The notes under the pieces are model-generated. The model made no database searches. It was not told the origin of the DNA and was given only the letters and a program-made list of their open reading frames with translations. Positions 8,504-18,455 of a DNA stretch of 51,479 nt are shown piece after piece (position 1 is the stretch's first letter; every line of letters begins with the position of its first letter). The translations under genes were made by a program, and so were the position numbers. This stretch comes from Bordetella parapertussis (GTDB taxonomy: Bacteria > Pseudomonadota > Gammaproteobacteria > Burkholderiales > Casimicrobiaceae). The DNA lies in assembly GCA_943331295.2 (NCBI GenBank), contig CALQLA020000037.1, positions 1-51,479 on the forward strand, given 5' to 3'.

Positions 8504-9238
8504 TCAGAGGCCGGCGGGCGGCGTGTTGTTGCCGGCGGGCAGGTTGAGCCGCCGCGCGCGGACCAGCTGGTAGGGCCGGAACAGGTAGGCGACCGACGCG
8601 AAGCCGCTCCACACGTGCACGAGCCGGCTGAACGGGAACAGCAGGAAGATCGTCATGCCCAGCACCAGGTGGAGCTTGTATTGCCATTCCACGCCCGCCA
8701 GCGGCGCGGCGTCGGGGGAGAACGTGGCGATGCCCTGCAGGTAACCCGCGAGGACGAGCATCACCCTGCCGTCCGAGTGATGCCACGACATCGGCAGCGT
8801 GCTCAACCCGACCGACAGCTGCACCCACAGGATCAGCAGAATCGCGAGGTCGGTGCGGTGGCTGGTGAGACGGATGCGCGGGTCGAAGATGCGCCGGTAA
8901 AGGAGCAGGGTCAGCCCGACGAAGCAGACGAAGCCCGCGATGCCTCCCGCGACGATCGCCAACACCTGTTTATGCGGCGCGCTGATGATCGGCTCGTGCA
9001 GCCAGTGCGGCGTGAGCTGCCCGAACAGGTGCCCGAAGAACAGGAACAGGATCCCGGCGTGGAACAGGTTGCTGCCCCAGCGCAGCGTGCCGGCGCGCAG
9101 CAGCTGCGACGAGTCGCTCTTCCACGTGTACTGGTCGCGGTCGAAGCGCGCGAGGCTCCCCATCAGGAACACCGCGAGGCACAGGTACGGATAGCCGACG
9201 AACAGGAAGTGCTGCAGGAAAGGCTGGAAGGCGTTCAT
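8504..9238 (-). CDS. narI: Respiratory nitrate reductase gamma subunit (cytochrome b)
   Basis: The 244-residue integral membrane protein has five hydrophobic helices. It oxidises quinol at the membrane and passes electrons through two b haems to NarH. Four His residues positioned as the haem ligands are visible: His60 and His70 in NLFHAGILFLFFGHLFG, and His190 and His208 in YKLHLVLG...RLVHVWSG. GGGGAG precedes the ATG at 9238, and that ATG overlaps the TGA of narJ (ATGA), indicating translational coupling. An in-frame upstream start would run far into narJ and was rejected. Confidence 0.97.
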   Translation of the reverse strand: MNAFQPFLQHFLFVGYPYLCLAVFLMGSLARFDRDQYTWKSDSSQLLRAGTLRWGSNLFHAGILFLFFGHLFGQLTPHWLHEPIISAPHKQVLAIVAGGIAGFVCFVGLTLLLYRRIFDPRIRLTSHRTDLAILLILWVQLSVGLSTLPMSWHHSDGRVMLVLAGYLQGIATFSPDAAPLAGVEWQYKLHLVLGMTIFLLFPFSRLVHVWSGFASVAYLFRPYQLVRARRLNLPAGNNTPPAGL

Positions 9239-9930
9239 GCCTGGACTCCCCGTTGGGTTGCCGTGCGGACGATATGCACCGGTTGCGGGTCGCCCGGGCG
9301 AGCCTGGCCCCGCGTCGCGCAGCCGTCGAACGCCGGCGGCTCCGCCCACGTGTCGTCGATCGGCGCCTCGTCGGGCACGGCGACCGGCCGCGCCTTCTCT
9401 CCCGCCACCTCCAGCAGCGCGCCGAGCACGCTGGCATAGCGGCTGCCGCGCTTTTCCAGCGCGTTGAAGATCGCGTTGAGGATGTGCGCCATCTCGCCCA
9501 GGAAGGCTCGCGCCTCGCGCGGCGGCTGGGTCGAAGCGTACTCGAGCACGACCGGCAGGTAGTCGGGCATCTCGCCCTCGGCCAGGTAGAGGCCGGCCTT
9601 CTCGTACGTCTGGGCCAGGTCGATCATCGCCGGACCGCGGTCGCGCGAGTCGCCGTGCACGTGCTCGAAGACGTGCAGCGCGGTGCTGCGGCCGCTGTCG
9701 AAGAGCTGGACGTAGTCGGCCTCGGCATCGATCTCGCCCTGCCGCAGGATGTCGGCGATCAGCGCGTCGAGCTCGGCAAGCCTCGCCGCGCCGAGCGCGT
9801 TCTCGTCGTGCAGCAGCGCGCGCATCTCGGGAAGGTGCGCGCGAACCTCCGCGTCAGGGTAGGAGAGGAGGCGCGCGAGCACGCGCAGCGTCCGCGCGAC
9901 GTTTGGGGTACCGGTAGCAAACATGTTCAT
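9235..9930 (-). CDS. narJ: Nitrate reductase molybdenum cofactor assembly chaperone
   Basis: The 231-residue protein belongs to the TorD/NarJ chaperone family that holds apo-NarGH during insertion of the molybdenum cofactor. Family features are LLSYPDAEVRAHLPEM near the N-terminus, YVQLFDSGRSTALHVFEHVHGDSRDRG (read in two parts, FDSGRSTALHVFEH and VHGDSRDRG) and PDYLPVVLEYAS. Its ATG overlaps the narH stop as ATGA, and its TGA overlaps the narI ATG, so narHJI are translationally coupled. A second in-frame ATG lies at 9924. The C-terminal 40 residues are acidic and proline-rich and probably disordered. Confidence 0.95.
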   Translation of the reverse strand: MNMFATGTPNVARTLRVLARLLSYPDAEVRAHLPEMRALLHDENALGAARLAELDALIADILRQGEIDAEADYVQLFDSGRSTALHVFEHVHGDSRDRGPAMIDLAQTYEKAGLYLAEGEMPDYLPVVLEYASTQPPREARAFLGEMAHILNAIFNALEKRGSRYASVLGALLEVAGEKARPVAVPDEAPIDDTWAEPPAFDGCATRGQARPGDPQPVHIVRTATQRGVQA

Positions 9931-11459
9931 ACCGCCGCCTTGATGGGAATGGTCCGTTTCTTCTCGCTGCCGAAGAGGCTCGTCTCGCCGACGCCCTCGG
10001 AGCAGCCGTTGCCGAACGAGAAGCCGCAGCCGCCGCGGACGTTGAACGTGTTCTCCGCGTACTCGCGGTGCGTGCTGGGGATCACGAACCGGTCCTCGTA
10101 GTTGGCGATCGCCATCACGTGGTACATGTCCTCGACCTCGGCCTCGGTCATGCCGACCTGCGCCAGCACGTCGCGATTGGTCCGTCCCTCGACGTGCCGG
10201 GCGCGCTGGTACGCGCGCATCGCGAGCATCCGCTCCAGCGCGCGCTCCACCGGCGCGGTGTCGCCCGCGGTCAGCAGGTTCGCGAGGTAGCGCACCGGGA
10301 TCCGCAGCGCCTTCACGTCGGGGATCTCGCCGTTGTTGCCCAGATGCCCCGCGTTGGCGGCGGCGGTGATCGGCGACAGCGGCGGCACGTACCAGACCAT
10401 CGGCAGCGTCCGGTACTCCGGATGCAGCGGCAGCGCCACCTTCCACTCGACCGCCATCTTGTACACGGGGCTGCGGCGCGCCGCGTCCATCCACGCATCG
10501 GGAATGCCGTCGCGCCTCGCCTGCGCGATCACCGACGGGTCGTTCGGGTCGAGGAACAGGTCGAGCTGCGCCTGGTACAGGTCGCGGTCGCGCTCGACCG
10601 AGGCCGCGGCCTCGATGCGGTCGGCGTCGTACAGCAGCACGCCGAGGTAACGGATGCGCCCGACACAGGTCTCGGAGCACACCGTCGGCTGCCCGGCCTC
10701 GATGCGCGGGTAGCAGAAGATGCACTTCTCGGCCTTGCCGCTCTTCCAGTTGTAGTAGATCTTCTTGTACGGGCAGCCCGACACGCACATCCGCCAGCCG
10801 CGGCACTTGTCCTGGTCGATGAGGACGATGCCGTCCTCCTCGCGCTTGTAGATCGAGCCCGACGGGCAGCTCGCGACGCACGCCGGGTTGAGGCAGTGCT
10901 CGCACAGCCGCGGCAGGTACATCATGAACGTGTTCTCGAACTCGCCGACCATCGCCTTCTGCGCGGCCTCGAAGCCGGCGAAGTTGCTGTCGGCGCTGCG
11001 CTTGCTGAATTCGCCGCCGAGGAGCTCCTCCCAGTTCGGGCCCCAGACGATCTTGTCCATCTGCTTGCCCGTGATCAGGCTGCGCGGCCGGGCCGTGGGG
11101 CTCGTCTTCATCTCCGGCGCGCTCTGCAGGTGGTCGTAGTCGAACGTGAACGGCTCGTAGTAGTCGTCGATCTGCGGCAGGTTCGGGTTGGCGAAGATCC
11201 GCATCAAGAGCTTCCACTTGCCGCCCTGCCGCGGCTCGATCGAGCCGTCGGCGCGGCGGACCCAGCCGCCGTTCCACTTGTCCTGGTTCTCCCATTCCTT
11301 CGGGTAGCCGATCCCGGGCTTGGTCTCGACGTTGTTGAACCACGCGTACTCCATGCCCGGCCGGCTGGTCCAGACGTTCTTGCAGGTGACGCTGCAGGTG
11401 TGGCACCCGATGCACTTGTCGAGGTTCAGCACCATCGCGATCTGGGCGCGGATTTTCAT
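9927..11459 (-). CDS. narH: Respiratory nitrate reductase beta subunit (iron-sulfur protein)
   Basis: The 510-residue protein carries the chain of Fe-S clusters linking NarI to NarG. The first cluster motif is CIGCHTCSVTC (Cys16, 19, 22, 26). Further ligands lie in CEHCLNPACVASC, in CRGWRMCVSGC, where a Trp replaces a Cys as expected for the [3Fe-4S] centre, and in CIFCYPRIEAGQPTVCSETC. GGGAGG stands just before the ATG. The gap to narG is 76 bases, the largest inside narGHJI. The length matches the family. Confidence 0.97.
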   Translation of the reverse strand: MKIRAQIAMVLNLDKCIGCHTCSVTCKNVWTSRPGMEYAWFNNVETKPGIGYPKEWENQDKWNGGWVRRADGSIEPRQGGKWKLLMRIFANPNLPQIDDYYEPFTFDYDHLQSAPEMKTSPTARPRSLITGKQMDKIVWGPNWEELLGGEFSKRSADSNFAGFEAAQKAMVGEFENTFMMYLPRLCEHCLNPACVASCPSGSIYKREEDGIVLIDQDKCRGWRMCVSGCPYKKIYYNWKSGKAEKCIFCYPRIEAGQPTVCSETCVGRIRYLGVLLYDADRIEAAASVERDRDLYQAQLDLFLDPNDPSVIAQARRDGIPDAWMDAARRSPVYKMAVEWKVALPLHPEYRTLPMVWYVPPLSPITAAANAGHLGNNGEIPDVKALRIPVRYLANLLTAGDTAPVERALERMLAMRAYQRARHVEGRTNRDVLAQVGMTEAEVEDMYHVMAIANYEDRFVIPSTHREYAENTFNVRGGCGFSFGNGCSEGVGETSLFGSEKKRTIPIKAAV

Positions 11460-11535
11460 GGGGCCTCCCGCCGGGCCGTCCCAAGGGAGGCCTGCGCCCC
11501 CTCGGGGGGCAGCGAACGAATGTGAGCGTGGGGGT

Positions 11536-14500
11536 TCATGGATTTTCTCCCTGTGCCTGCACCAGCGCGACGCGCTCGGCGCCGACGGGCGTGTCGAGCC
11601 AGTCGATCTTGTCCATCTTGCGCACGACGACGAACTCGTCGCGGTTGGTGCCGATCGTCCCGTAGTAGTTGAAGCCGTACGACAGCTGCGCGTAGCCGCC
11701 GATCATGTGGGTCGGCTTCAGCACGATCCGCGTCACCGAGTTGTGGATGCCGCCGCGCACGCCGGTGATCTCGGCGCCGGGCGTGTTCACGATCTTCTCC
11801 TGCGCGTGATACATCATCACCATCCCGGGGTTGACCCGCTGGCTCACCACCGCGCGGGCGGCGATCGCGCCGTTGATGTTGAAGAGCTCGACCCAGTCGT
11901 TGTCGACGATGCCGGCCCGGGTCGCGTCGTCCTCGGACAGCCAGATGATCGGGCCGCCGCGGGAGAGTGTGAGCATCAGCAGGTTGTCGGTGTAGGTGCT
12001 GTGGATCCCCCACTTCTGGTGCGGCGTGATGAAGTTGAGCAGGATCTCCGGGTTGCCGTTGCTGCGCAGGTTGTGGATGCCCGCGGTCGCCTTCAGGTCC
12101 ACCGGCGGGCGGTACGTCGACAGGCCCTCGCCGAACGCGATCATCCACGGGTGGTCCTGGTAGAACTGCTGGCGCCCGGTCAGCGTGCGCCAGGGAATCA
12201 GCTCGTGGACGTTGGTGTAGCCCGCGTTGTAGCTGACGGTCTCGCTCTCGATGCCGCTCCACGTCGGCGAGCTGATGATCTTGCGCGGCTGCGCCTGGAT
12301 GTCGCGGAAGCGGATCTTCTCGTCCTCGCGGTGGATGGCGAGATGCCGGTGGTCGCGGCCGGTGATCTTGGACAGCGCCTCCCAGGCCTTCACCGCGACG
12401 TGGCCGTTGGTCTCGGGTGCGAGCATCATCACCACCTCGCAGGCGTCGATGTCGGACTCGATCCGCGGCATCCCGCGCGTGACGCCCTCGGCGCGGACGA
12501 GCCCGTTGAGCTCGCCCAGCTGCTTCACCTCGGTCTGCGTGTTCCAGGCGATGCCCTTGCCGCCGTTGCCCACCTTGTTCATCAGGGGCCCCAGCGCCGT
12601 GAAGCGCTTGTACACATTGGGGTAATCGCGCTCGACCACCGTGATCTGCGGCGCCGTCTTGCCCGGGACCAGCTCGCATTCGCCGCGCTTCCAGTCCCGC
12701 ACCTCGAACGGCTGGCCCAGCTCGCCGGGGGTATCGTGCATCAGGGGGGTCAGCACGACCTCCTGCTCGACGCCCAGGTGCCCGACGCAGACCTCGCTGA
12801 ACTTCTTCGCGAAGCCCTTGTAGATGTCCCAGTCGCTGCGGCTTTGCCACGCCGGGTCCACCGCCGTCGACAGCGGATGGATGAACGGGTGCATGTCGCT
12901 GGTGTTGAGGTCGTTCTTCTCGTACCAGGTCGCGGTGGGCAGCACGATGTCCGAGTACAGGCAGGTGGTGCTCATCCGGAAGTCGAGCGTGACCAGGAGG
13001 TCCAGCTTGCCCTCGGGCGCGTGCTCGTGCCAGACCACCTCGGTCGGCTTCGCCTCCTCCCGGCCAAGGTCCTTGCCCTGGACGCCGTTGCTGGTGCCGA
13101 GCAGGTGCTTCAGGAAGTACTCGTGGCCCTTCCCCGACGACCCCAGCAGGTTCGACCGCCAGACGAACAGGTTGCGCGGCCAGTTGTCCGGGTGGTCGGG
13201 GTCAGTGCAGCTCATCGCCACCGAGCCGTCCTTGAGGCCCTGCACGACGTAGTCCTTCGGCGCCATCCCGGCCGCCTGCGCGTCCTTCACCAGCTGCAAA
13301 GGGTTCCGCTGCAGCTGCGGCGCCGACGGCAGCCAGCCCATCCGCTCGGCGCGCACGTTGTAGTCGATCATGCTGCCGGCGTGCAGCTTGGGGTCGGCGA
13401 GCGGCGACAGCACCTCCTCCATGCCCAGCTTCTCGTAGCGCCACTGGTCGGTGTGCGCGTAGAAGAAGCTGGTGCTGTTCTGCTGCCGGGGCGGGCGGAT
13501 CCAGTCGAGCGCGAACGCGAGCGCCGTCCAGCCGGTCTGCGGCCGCAGCTTCTCCTGCCCGACGTAGTGCGCCCAGCCGCCGCCGCTCTGGCCCACGCAG
13601 CCGCAGAGCATCAGCAGGTTGATGACCCCGCGGTAGTTCATGTCGCTGTGGTACCAGTGGTTCATCGCCGCGCCGATGATCACCATCGACTTGCCGTGCG
13701 TCTTGTCGGCGTTGTCGGCGAACTGCCGCGCCACCGTGATGAGCTGCTCGCGCGGCACGCCGGTGATGGCCTCCTGCCAGGCCGGCGTGTAGGCGGCGTC
13801 GTCGTCGTAGCCCTTGGCGCCGCTGCCGAAGCCGCGGTCGATCCCGTATTGGGCGGCCTGAAGGTCGAACACGGTGGCGACCAGGGCAAAGCGCTCCTCG
13901 CCCGCCTTGCCCAGCGCGATCCGCACCGCCGGCACCCGGGCGCGGTTCAGCTCGCCCTGCTGGGCGTTGCCCGTGAAGTGCGGCGTCTCCCGGCCCGCGA
14001 AATACGGGAACGCGACGTCGACGATCTGGTGCGCGGCGGCGTCCCCTTCGACGGCGGAGAGCTTCAGCTTCACGTCGCCGCCGTGGCGCGCTTCCTTGTC
14101 CTCGAGGTTCCACTTGCCGGCGTCGGCGCGGCCTTCGGGACCCCAGCGGAAGCCGATCGCGCCGTTCGGCAGCACGACCTTGCCGGAGACGTCGAAGGCG
14201 ACGGTCTTCCACTCCGGGTTGTTGGCCTGCCCGAGCCGGCCGTTGAAGTCGCTGGCGCGGACGTACCGGTCGGGCACGTAGGTCGTGGTGCCGTCGGGCA
14301 GCCGGCGCTCCTCCAGCATCACCAGCAGCGGCAGGTCGGTGTACCGGCGCGCGTAGTTGTCGAAGTACGCGGAGCGGCCGCCCGGGCCCTCGCCGAAGAA
14401 GAACTCGCGCAGCACGACGTGGCCCATCGCCATCGCGACCGCGGCATCGGTGCCCTGCTTCGGGTGCATCCAGATGTCCGAGAGCTTCGCGACCTCGGAG

Positions 14501-15351
14501 TAGTCGGGGGTCACCGCGACGGTCTTCGCGCCCTTGTAGCGCACCTCGGTGAAGAAGTGCGCGTCCGGTGTGCGCGTCTGCGGCACGTTGCTGCCCCAGG
14601 CGATGATGAACGTGCTGTTGTACCAGTCGGCCGATTCCGGCACGTCGGTCTGCTCGCCCCACACCTGCGGGCTCGACGGCGGGAGATCGCAGTACCAGTC
14701 GTAGAAGCTCATGCAGACGCCGCCGATCAGCGACAGGTAGCGCGAGCCGGCCGCGTAGCTGACCATGCTCATCGCCGGGATCGGCGAGAAGCCGATGATG
14801 CGGTCGGGCCCGTGCTTCTTCGCCGTGTACACGTTGGCCGCGGCGATGATCTCGTTCACCTCGTCCCAGCTCGAGCGGACGAAGCCGCCCAGGCCACGCA
14901 CCTTCTGGTAGTCGCGGCGCTTCGCCTCGTCCTGCTGGATCGACGCCCAGGCCTCGACCGGCCCGTGCTGCTGCCGCGCCGCGCGCCAATGGGAGAGCAG
15001 GCGGCCGCGCACCATCGGGTGCTTGACGCGATTGGCGCTGTACAGGTACCAGCTGTACGACGCGCCGCGGGCGCAGCCGCGGGGCTCGTGGTTGGGCATG
15101 TCCCAGCGGGTGCGCGGGTAGTCGGTCTGTTGCGTCTCCCACGTGACGATGCCGCCCTTCACGTAGATCTTCCACGAGCACGAGCCCGTGCAGTTGACGC
15201 CGTGCGTCGAGCGCACGATCTTGTCGTGCGCCCAGCGGTTGCGGTAGGCGTCCTCCCAGGTGCGGTCCTCGCCGGTGGCCACGCCGTGGCCTTCGGAGAA
15301 GGACTCCCTGGGCATCGAGAAGTGATTGAGGCGATCGAGGAAATGGCTCAT
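11536..15351 (-). CDS. narG: Respiratory nitrate reductase alpha subunit (molybdoenzyme)
   Basis: The 1271-residue catalytic subunit reduces nitrate to nitrite on the cytoplasmic face using bis-MGD molybdenum. The FS0 cluster ligands follow the NarG pattern His-x3-Cys-x3-Cys...Cys (His50, Cys54, Cys58, Cys93). Asp222 in FYDWYCDLP is positioned as the molybdenum ligand. YNSTFIIAWGSNVPQTRTPD and the long C-terminal molybdopterin dinucleotide-binding domain are intact. There is no twin-arginine signal longer than the usual NarG remnant. GGAG precedes the ATG. A 67-base gap separates it from narK2. Confidence 0.98.
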   Translation of the reverse strand: MSHFLDRLNHFSMPRESFSEGHGVATGEDRTWEDAYRNRWAHDKIVRSTHGVNCTGSCSWKIYVKGGIVTWETQQTDYPRTRWDMPNHEPRGCARGASYSWYLYSANRVKHPMVRGRLLSHWRAARQQHGPVEAWASIQQDEAKRRDYQKVRGLGGFVRSSWDEVNEIIAAANVYTAKKHGPDRIIGFSPIPAMSMVSYAAGSRYLSLIGGVCMSFYDWYCDLPPSSPQVWGEQTDVPESADWYNSTFIIAWGSNVPQTRTPDAHFFTEVRYKGAKTVAVTPDYSEVAKLSDIWMHPKQGTDAAVAMAMGHVVLREFFFGEGPGGRSAYFDNYARRYTDLPLLVMLEERRLPDGTTTYVPDRYVRASDFNGRLGQANNPEWKTVAFDVSGKVVLPNGAIGFRWGPEGRADAGKWNLEDKEARHGGDVKLKLSAVEGDAAAHQIVDVAFPYFAGRETPHFTGNAQQGELNRARVPAVRIALGKAGEERFALVATVFDLQAAQYGIDRGFGSGAKGYDDDAAYTPAWQEAITGVPREQLITVARQFADNADKTHGKSMVIIGAAMNHWYHSDMNYRGVINLLMLCGCVGQSGGGWAHYVGQEKLRPQTGWTALAFALDWIRPPRQQNSTSFFYAHTDQWRYEKLGMEEVLSPLADPKLHAGSMIDYNVRAERMGWLPSAPQLQRNPLQLVKDAQAAGMAPKDYVVQGLKDGSVAMSCTDPDHPDNWPRNLFVWRSNLLGSSGKGHEYFLKHLLGTSNGVQGKDLGREEAKPTEVVWHEHAPEGKLDLLVTLDFRMSTTCLYSDIVLPTATWYEKNDLNTSDMHPFIHPLSTAVDPAWQSRSDWDIYKGFAKKFSEVCVGHLGVEQEVVLTPLMHDTPGELGQPFEVRDWKRGECELVPGKTAPQITVVERDYPNVYKRFTALGPLMNKVGNGGKGIAWNTQTEVKQLGELNGLVRAEGVTRGMPRIESDIDACEVVMMLAPETNGHVAVKAWEALSKITGRDHRHLAIHREDEKIRFRDIQAQPRKIISSPTWSGIESETVSYNAGYTNVHELIPWRTLTGRQQFYQDHPWMIAFGEGLSTYRPPVDLKATAGIHNLRSNGNPEILLNFITPHQKWGIHSTYTDNLLMLTLSRGGPIIWLSEDDATRAGIVDNDWVELFNINGAIAARAVVSQRVNPGMVMMYHAQEKIVNTPGAEITGVRGGIHNSVTRIVLKPTHMIGGYAQLSYGFNYYGTIGTNRDEFVVVRKMDKIDWLDTPVGAERVALVQAQGENP

Positions 15352-15418
15352 CGTTTGACTCCGTGGCGGAACCGGACGGGATGCATGGCGGGGATCGGAG
15401 ACGCTGTCGGAACGCGCA

Positions 15419-17062
15419 TCACGGGTTCTTCACGTAGGCGTTCTTGCGCAGGTAGAACCACCAGTTGAGGACGAGGCACAGCGCGTAGAAGATCGCGAAC
15501 CCGTACATCGCGTACTGCGGCGTGCCCGCCTTGATCTGCTCGCCGATGACGATCGGCGCGACGAACGCGCCGTAGGCGGCGATGGCCGAGGTCCAGCCCA
15601 GCACCGGGCCCGCCTGCTGGCGGTCGAAGATCACGCCGATGCTGCGGAAGGTCGAGCCGTTGCCGATGCCCGATGCCGCGAACAGCACGAGGAAGAGGCC
15701 GAGGAAGGCGAAGAAGTACTGCTCCGGCGTCGCCGACGCGTACGCCAGCATCATCACGTAGCCGACGGCGATCGATGCGACCACCATGACGACCGAGATG
15801 ATCTGCGTGACGATCGAGCCGCCGACCTTGTCGGAGATCCAGCCGCCGACCGGGCGGATCGCCGCGCCAAGGAACGGGCCGATCCACGCGTACGTGAAGG
15901 CCGAGATGGCGTTCGGGTTCTTGGTCGTGTGCGTCAGCACGCCGGCGGCGTCGGGGACGTGGCTGATGCCGAAGATCACCGTGATCGCCAGCGGCAGCGC
16001 CATCGAGAAGCCGATGAACGACCCGAAGGTCACGATGTAGAGCGCGGTCATCGACCACGTGTGCTTGTCGCGGAAGATCGCGAACTGCTTGGTGACGCCT
16101 TCCTTCATCGGGCCGAACGCCGCGATCTTCATCACCAGCAGCGCCGCGATCACGTCCAGCGGGATCGCCACCCACATGCTGATGAGGCCGAGGCCCGTCG
16201 GCTTGGGCAGGTAGAGGTAGAGGCCGAGGATGGAGGGCAGGAAAGCGAGCGTGTACAGGTAGGTGATCTTGGCGAACGCGACGATCGGGTTGCCGGCGTT
16301 GGGCGTCACGGTCTTCAGGTTGTTCATGCCGAGCCAGCAGAGGATCGACAGCGGCACGAGCGACAGCACCCAGGCGAAGCCGGCGTTCTGGATGAAGGTC
16401 GGCGTGCCGGCGGGAATCTTGCCGAGGATCCAGCCGCTGTCCTTCAGCAGCTTCATCGAATCGCCGCCGAAGGCGCCGAACAGGCCCATCGTCATCACCA
16501 GCGGGATGACGATCTGCATCGTCGTCACGCCGAAGTTGCCGATGCCGGCGTTGATGCCGAGCGCCGTCCCCTGCAGCCGCTTCGGGAAGAACGTGCTGAT
16601 GTTCGACATCGAGCTCGCGAAGTTGCCGCCGCCGACGCCGGACCACAGCGCCATCAGCTGGAACGCCCACAGCGGCCAGTCCTTGTGCTGGAGCACGATG
16701 CCGGTGCCGATGGCGGGCGCCAGCAGCATCGCGGTCGTCAGGAAGATCGTGTTGCGGCCGCCGGCGAGGCGAATCAGGAACGACGCCGGGATTCGCATCG
16801 TGGCGCCGGCGATGCCCGCGATCGCGGTCAGCGTGAAGAGCTCGGCCTGGGTGAACGGGAACCCCAGGTTGATCATCTGCACCGTGATGATTCCCCACAT
16901 CCCCCAGACGGCGAAGCCGCACAGCAGCGCCGGGACCGAGAGCGCCAGGTTGCGGTACGCGATCTTCCTGCCCGTTCCCTCCCAGAACTGCGGGTCCTCG
17001 GGCCGCCAGTCCTCGATGTCGGCGCGGCCGGCGGCGATTGCGTTGGCATTGGTGCTGTTCAT
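15419..17062 (-). CDS. narK2: Nitrate/nitrite transporter, NarK2 type (MFS)
   Basis: The 547-residue major-facilitator protein has about 12 membrane helices and an extra hydrophilic insert between helices 6 and 7. A nitrate-porter signature is visible in INAGIGNFGVTTMQIV, with a second glycine-rich element in SGIGNGSTFRSIG; conserved arginines in RIPASFLIRLAGGRN and IRPVGGW fit anion binding. The longer N-terminus with PEDPQFWEGTGRKIAYRNL is typical of NarK2-like nitrate/nitrite antiporters. AAGGA lies 8 bases before the ATG, and narK1 ends 37 bases upstream. The antiport mechanism is inferred from the family. Confidence 0.93.
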   Translation of the reverse strand: MNSTNANAIAAGRADIEDWRPEDPQFWEGTGRKIAYRNLALSVPALLCGFAVWGMWGIITVQMINLGFPFTQAELFTLTAIAGIAGATMRIPASFLIRLAGGRNTIFLTTAMLLAPAIGTGIVLQHKDWPLWAFQLMALWSGVGGGNFASSMSNISTFFPKRLQGTALGINAGIGNFGVTTMQIVIPLVMTMGLFGAFGGDSMKLLKDSGWILGKIPAGTPTFIQNAGFAWVLSLVPLSILCWLGMNNLKTVTPNAGNPIVAFAKITYLYTLAFLPSILGLYLYLPKPTGLGLISMWVAIPLDVIAALLVMKIAAFGPMKEGVTKQFAIFRDKHTWSMTALYIVTFGSFIGFSMALPLAITVIFGISHVPDAAGVLTHTTKNPNAISAFTYAWIGPFLGAAIRPVGGWISDKVGGSIVTQIISVVMVVASIAVGYVMMLAYASATPEQYFFAFLGLFLVLFAASGIGNGSTFRSIGVIFDRQQAGPVLGWTSAIAAYGAFVAPIVIGEQIKAGTPQYAMYGFAIFYALCLVLNWWFYLRKNAYVKNP

Positions 17063-17099
17063 GGCGGTCCTTGGTTGAAGGTTCGGCGACTGCGCGCCG

Positions 17100-18365
17100 C
17101 TAGCCGTGCAGGCGGAACGACTTGGCCTTGCCGCCCATGAGCTCGGCCCCGCGCACCTCGGTCCAGTACATCCAGATCAGCGAGATCCAGACGACGCCGT
17201 ACATCAGCATGAACGCCGACGAGCGGATCCCGGTGATGTCCATCAGCGCGCCGAACATGATCGGCAGGACGAAGCCACCGAGGCCGCCGGCGAGTCCCAC
17301 GACGCCGGAGATCACGCCGATGTTCTCGGGATAGTCGTCGGAGATGTACTTGAACACCGACGCCTTGCCGAACGCCCACGCGATGCCGAGGATGAACATC
17401 AGCGCGGTGAACAGCCAGACGTTGAGCCCGATGTGGAAGGTCCGCGGCCCGTCGACGGTGGTGATCGTGAGGTCGGTCTGCGGGTACGACAGCAGGAAGA
17501 GGCAGATCCAGCTGACCCAGAGCACCCACCACGTCATCGCATGCGCGCCGAATTTGTCGGACAGCCAGCCCCCCATCGCCCGCAGCACCCCGCCGGGCAG
17601 CGAGAAGCACGCGGCGAGCAGCGCCGCGGCGCGGATGTCGAGGCCGAACTCGCCGACGTAGTACTGGACCATCCACAGGCTCATCGCGACGTAGCCGCCG
17701 AACACGATCGAGTAGTACTGGCAGTACTTCCACACCTTCGGATCCTTGAGCGCCTGGAGCTGCTGGCGCCAGGTGATCTTCGAGTCGACGAGGTGCGAGG
17801 GCTCGGAATAGCTGAACATCCAGAACAGCAGCGCGGTGCCCAGCATGACCGCGGCGTAGACCTGCGGGACCAGCGTCCAGCCGAAGGCGACCACCAGCGC
17901 CGGCGCCACGAACTTGTTGACCGCGGCGCCCGAGTTGCCGGCGCCGTAGATTCCCATCGCGAAGCCCTGCTGCTTGCGCGGGAACCAGCGCGCGACATAC
18001 GGCGTGCCGACCGAGAACGAGCCGCCGGCCATGCCGACGAAGAGGCCGAGGACGAGGAAGTGCCAGTAGGCGGTCGCGTAGCCGATCAGCCAGATCGGCA
18101 CGATGCAGAGCATCATCAGCGTGAACATGACGATCCGGCCGCCGAACTTGTCGGTCCACATGCCGAGCGGCACGCGGATCAGCGAGCCGGTCAGCACGGG
18201 CGTGGCCGTGAGGAGGCCGAACTCGGTGGCGTTGAGGTTGAGCGTCTTGCGGATCGGGATCCCGATCACGCCGAACATCATCCACACCATGAAGCACACG
18301 GTGAATGCCAGCGTGCTGACGATCAGCACGGACAGCGCGTGCCTCCTGTTACCCGTTTTGCCCAC
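17100..18365 (-). CDS. narK1: Nitrate transporter, NarK1 type (MFS)
   Basis: The 421-residue, 12-helix transporter carries the nitrate signature GIYGAGNSGAAVNKF and a second glycine-rich element GVVGLAGGLGG. Family arginines are in SLIRVPLGMWTDKFGGR and VLRAMGGWLSDKFGA. The chosen start is GTG at 18365, preceded by GAGGGGG with 4 intervening bases. A longer version beginning at 18470 would read through a 20-bp palindrome and lacks a ribosome site. NarK1-type proteins are thought to import nitrate with protons. It is the first structural gene after narL, and the 122 bases before it hold two dyads that may regulate or terminate transcription. Confidence 0.92.
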   Translation of the reverse strand: MGKTGNRRHALSVLIVSTLAFTVCFMVWMMFGVIGIPIRKTLNLNATEFGLLTATPVLTGSLIRVPLGMWTDKFGGRIVMFTLMMLCIVPIWLIGYATAYWHFLVLGLFVGMAGGSFSVGTPYVARWFPRKQQGFAMGIYGAGNSGAAVNKFVAPALVVAFGWTLVPQVYAAVMLGTALLFWMFSYSEPSHLVDSKITWRQQLQALKDPKVWKYCQYYSIVFGGYVAMSLWMVQYYVGEFGLDIRAAALLAACFSLPGGVLRAMGGWLSDKFGAHAMTWWVLWVSWICLFLLSYPQTDLTITTVDGPRTFHIGLNVWLFTALMFILGIAWAFGKASVFKYISDDYPENIGVISGVVGLAGGLGGFVLPIMFGALMDITGIRSSAFMLMYGVVWISLIWMYWTEVRGAELMGGKAKSFRLHG

Positions 18366-18420
18366 TGCGCCCCCTCGCGTGATTTCCTGCAGCGAGTGTG
18401 GGCGCTCGGCCCAGCGGTAA

Positions 18421-18441
18421 ATATCCTCCGGTGGGAGGTAT
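18421..18441 (-). promoter_or_regulatory. Dyad upstream of narK1, candidate response-regulator site
   Basis: On the plus strand ATATCCTCC (18421-18429), a 4-base spacer GGTG and GGAGGTAT (18434-18441) form an inverted repeat with one unpaired base. It lies 56-76 bases before the narK1 GTG. Read on the minus strand it contains TACCTCC, and TACCGCT follows it; both resemble the NarL heptamer TACYYMT with one mismatch each, but they are not in the classic 7-2-7 arrangement. No FNR box (TTGAT-N4-ATCAA) was found in this gap. The role is inferred only. Confidence 0.35.
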
Positions 18442-18455
18442 GGGCCACGTCGGAA

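Noticed and set aside
11320..15468. Very long open frame on the plus strand opposite narG and narH
   Set aside because: It is antisense to two unmistakable genes, rich in Arg/His/Val, and has no family features; such frames are expected opposite GC-rich genes.
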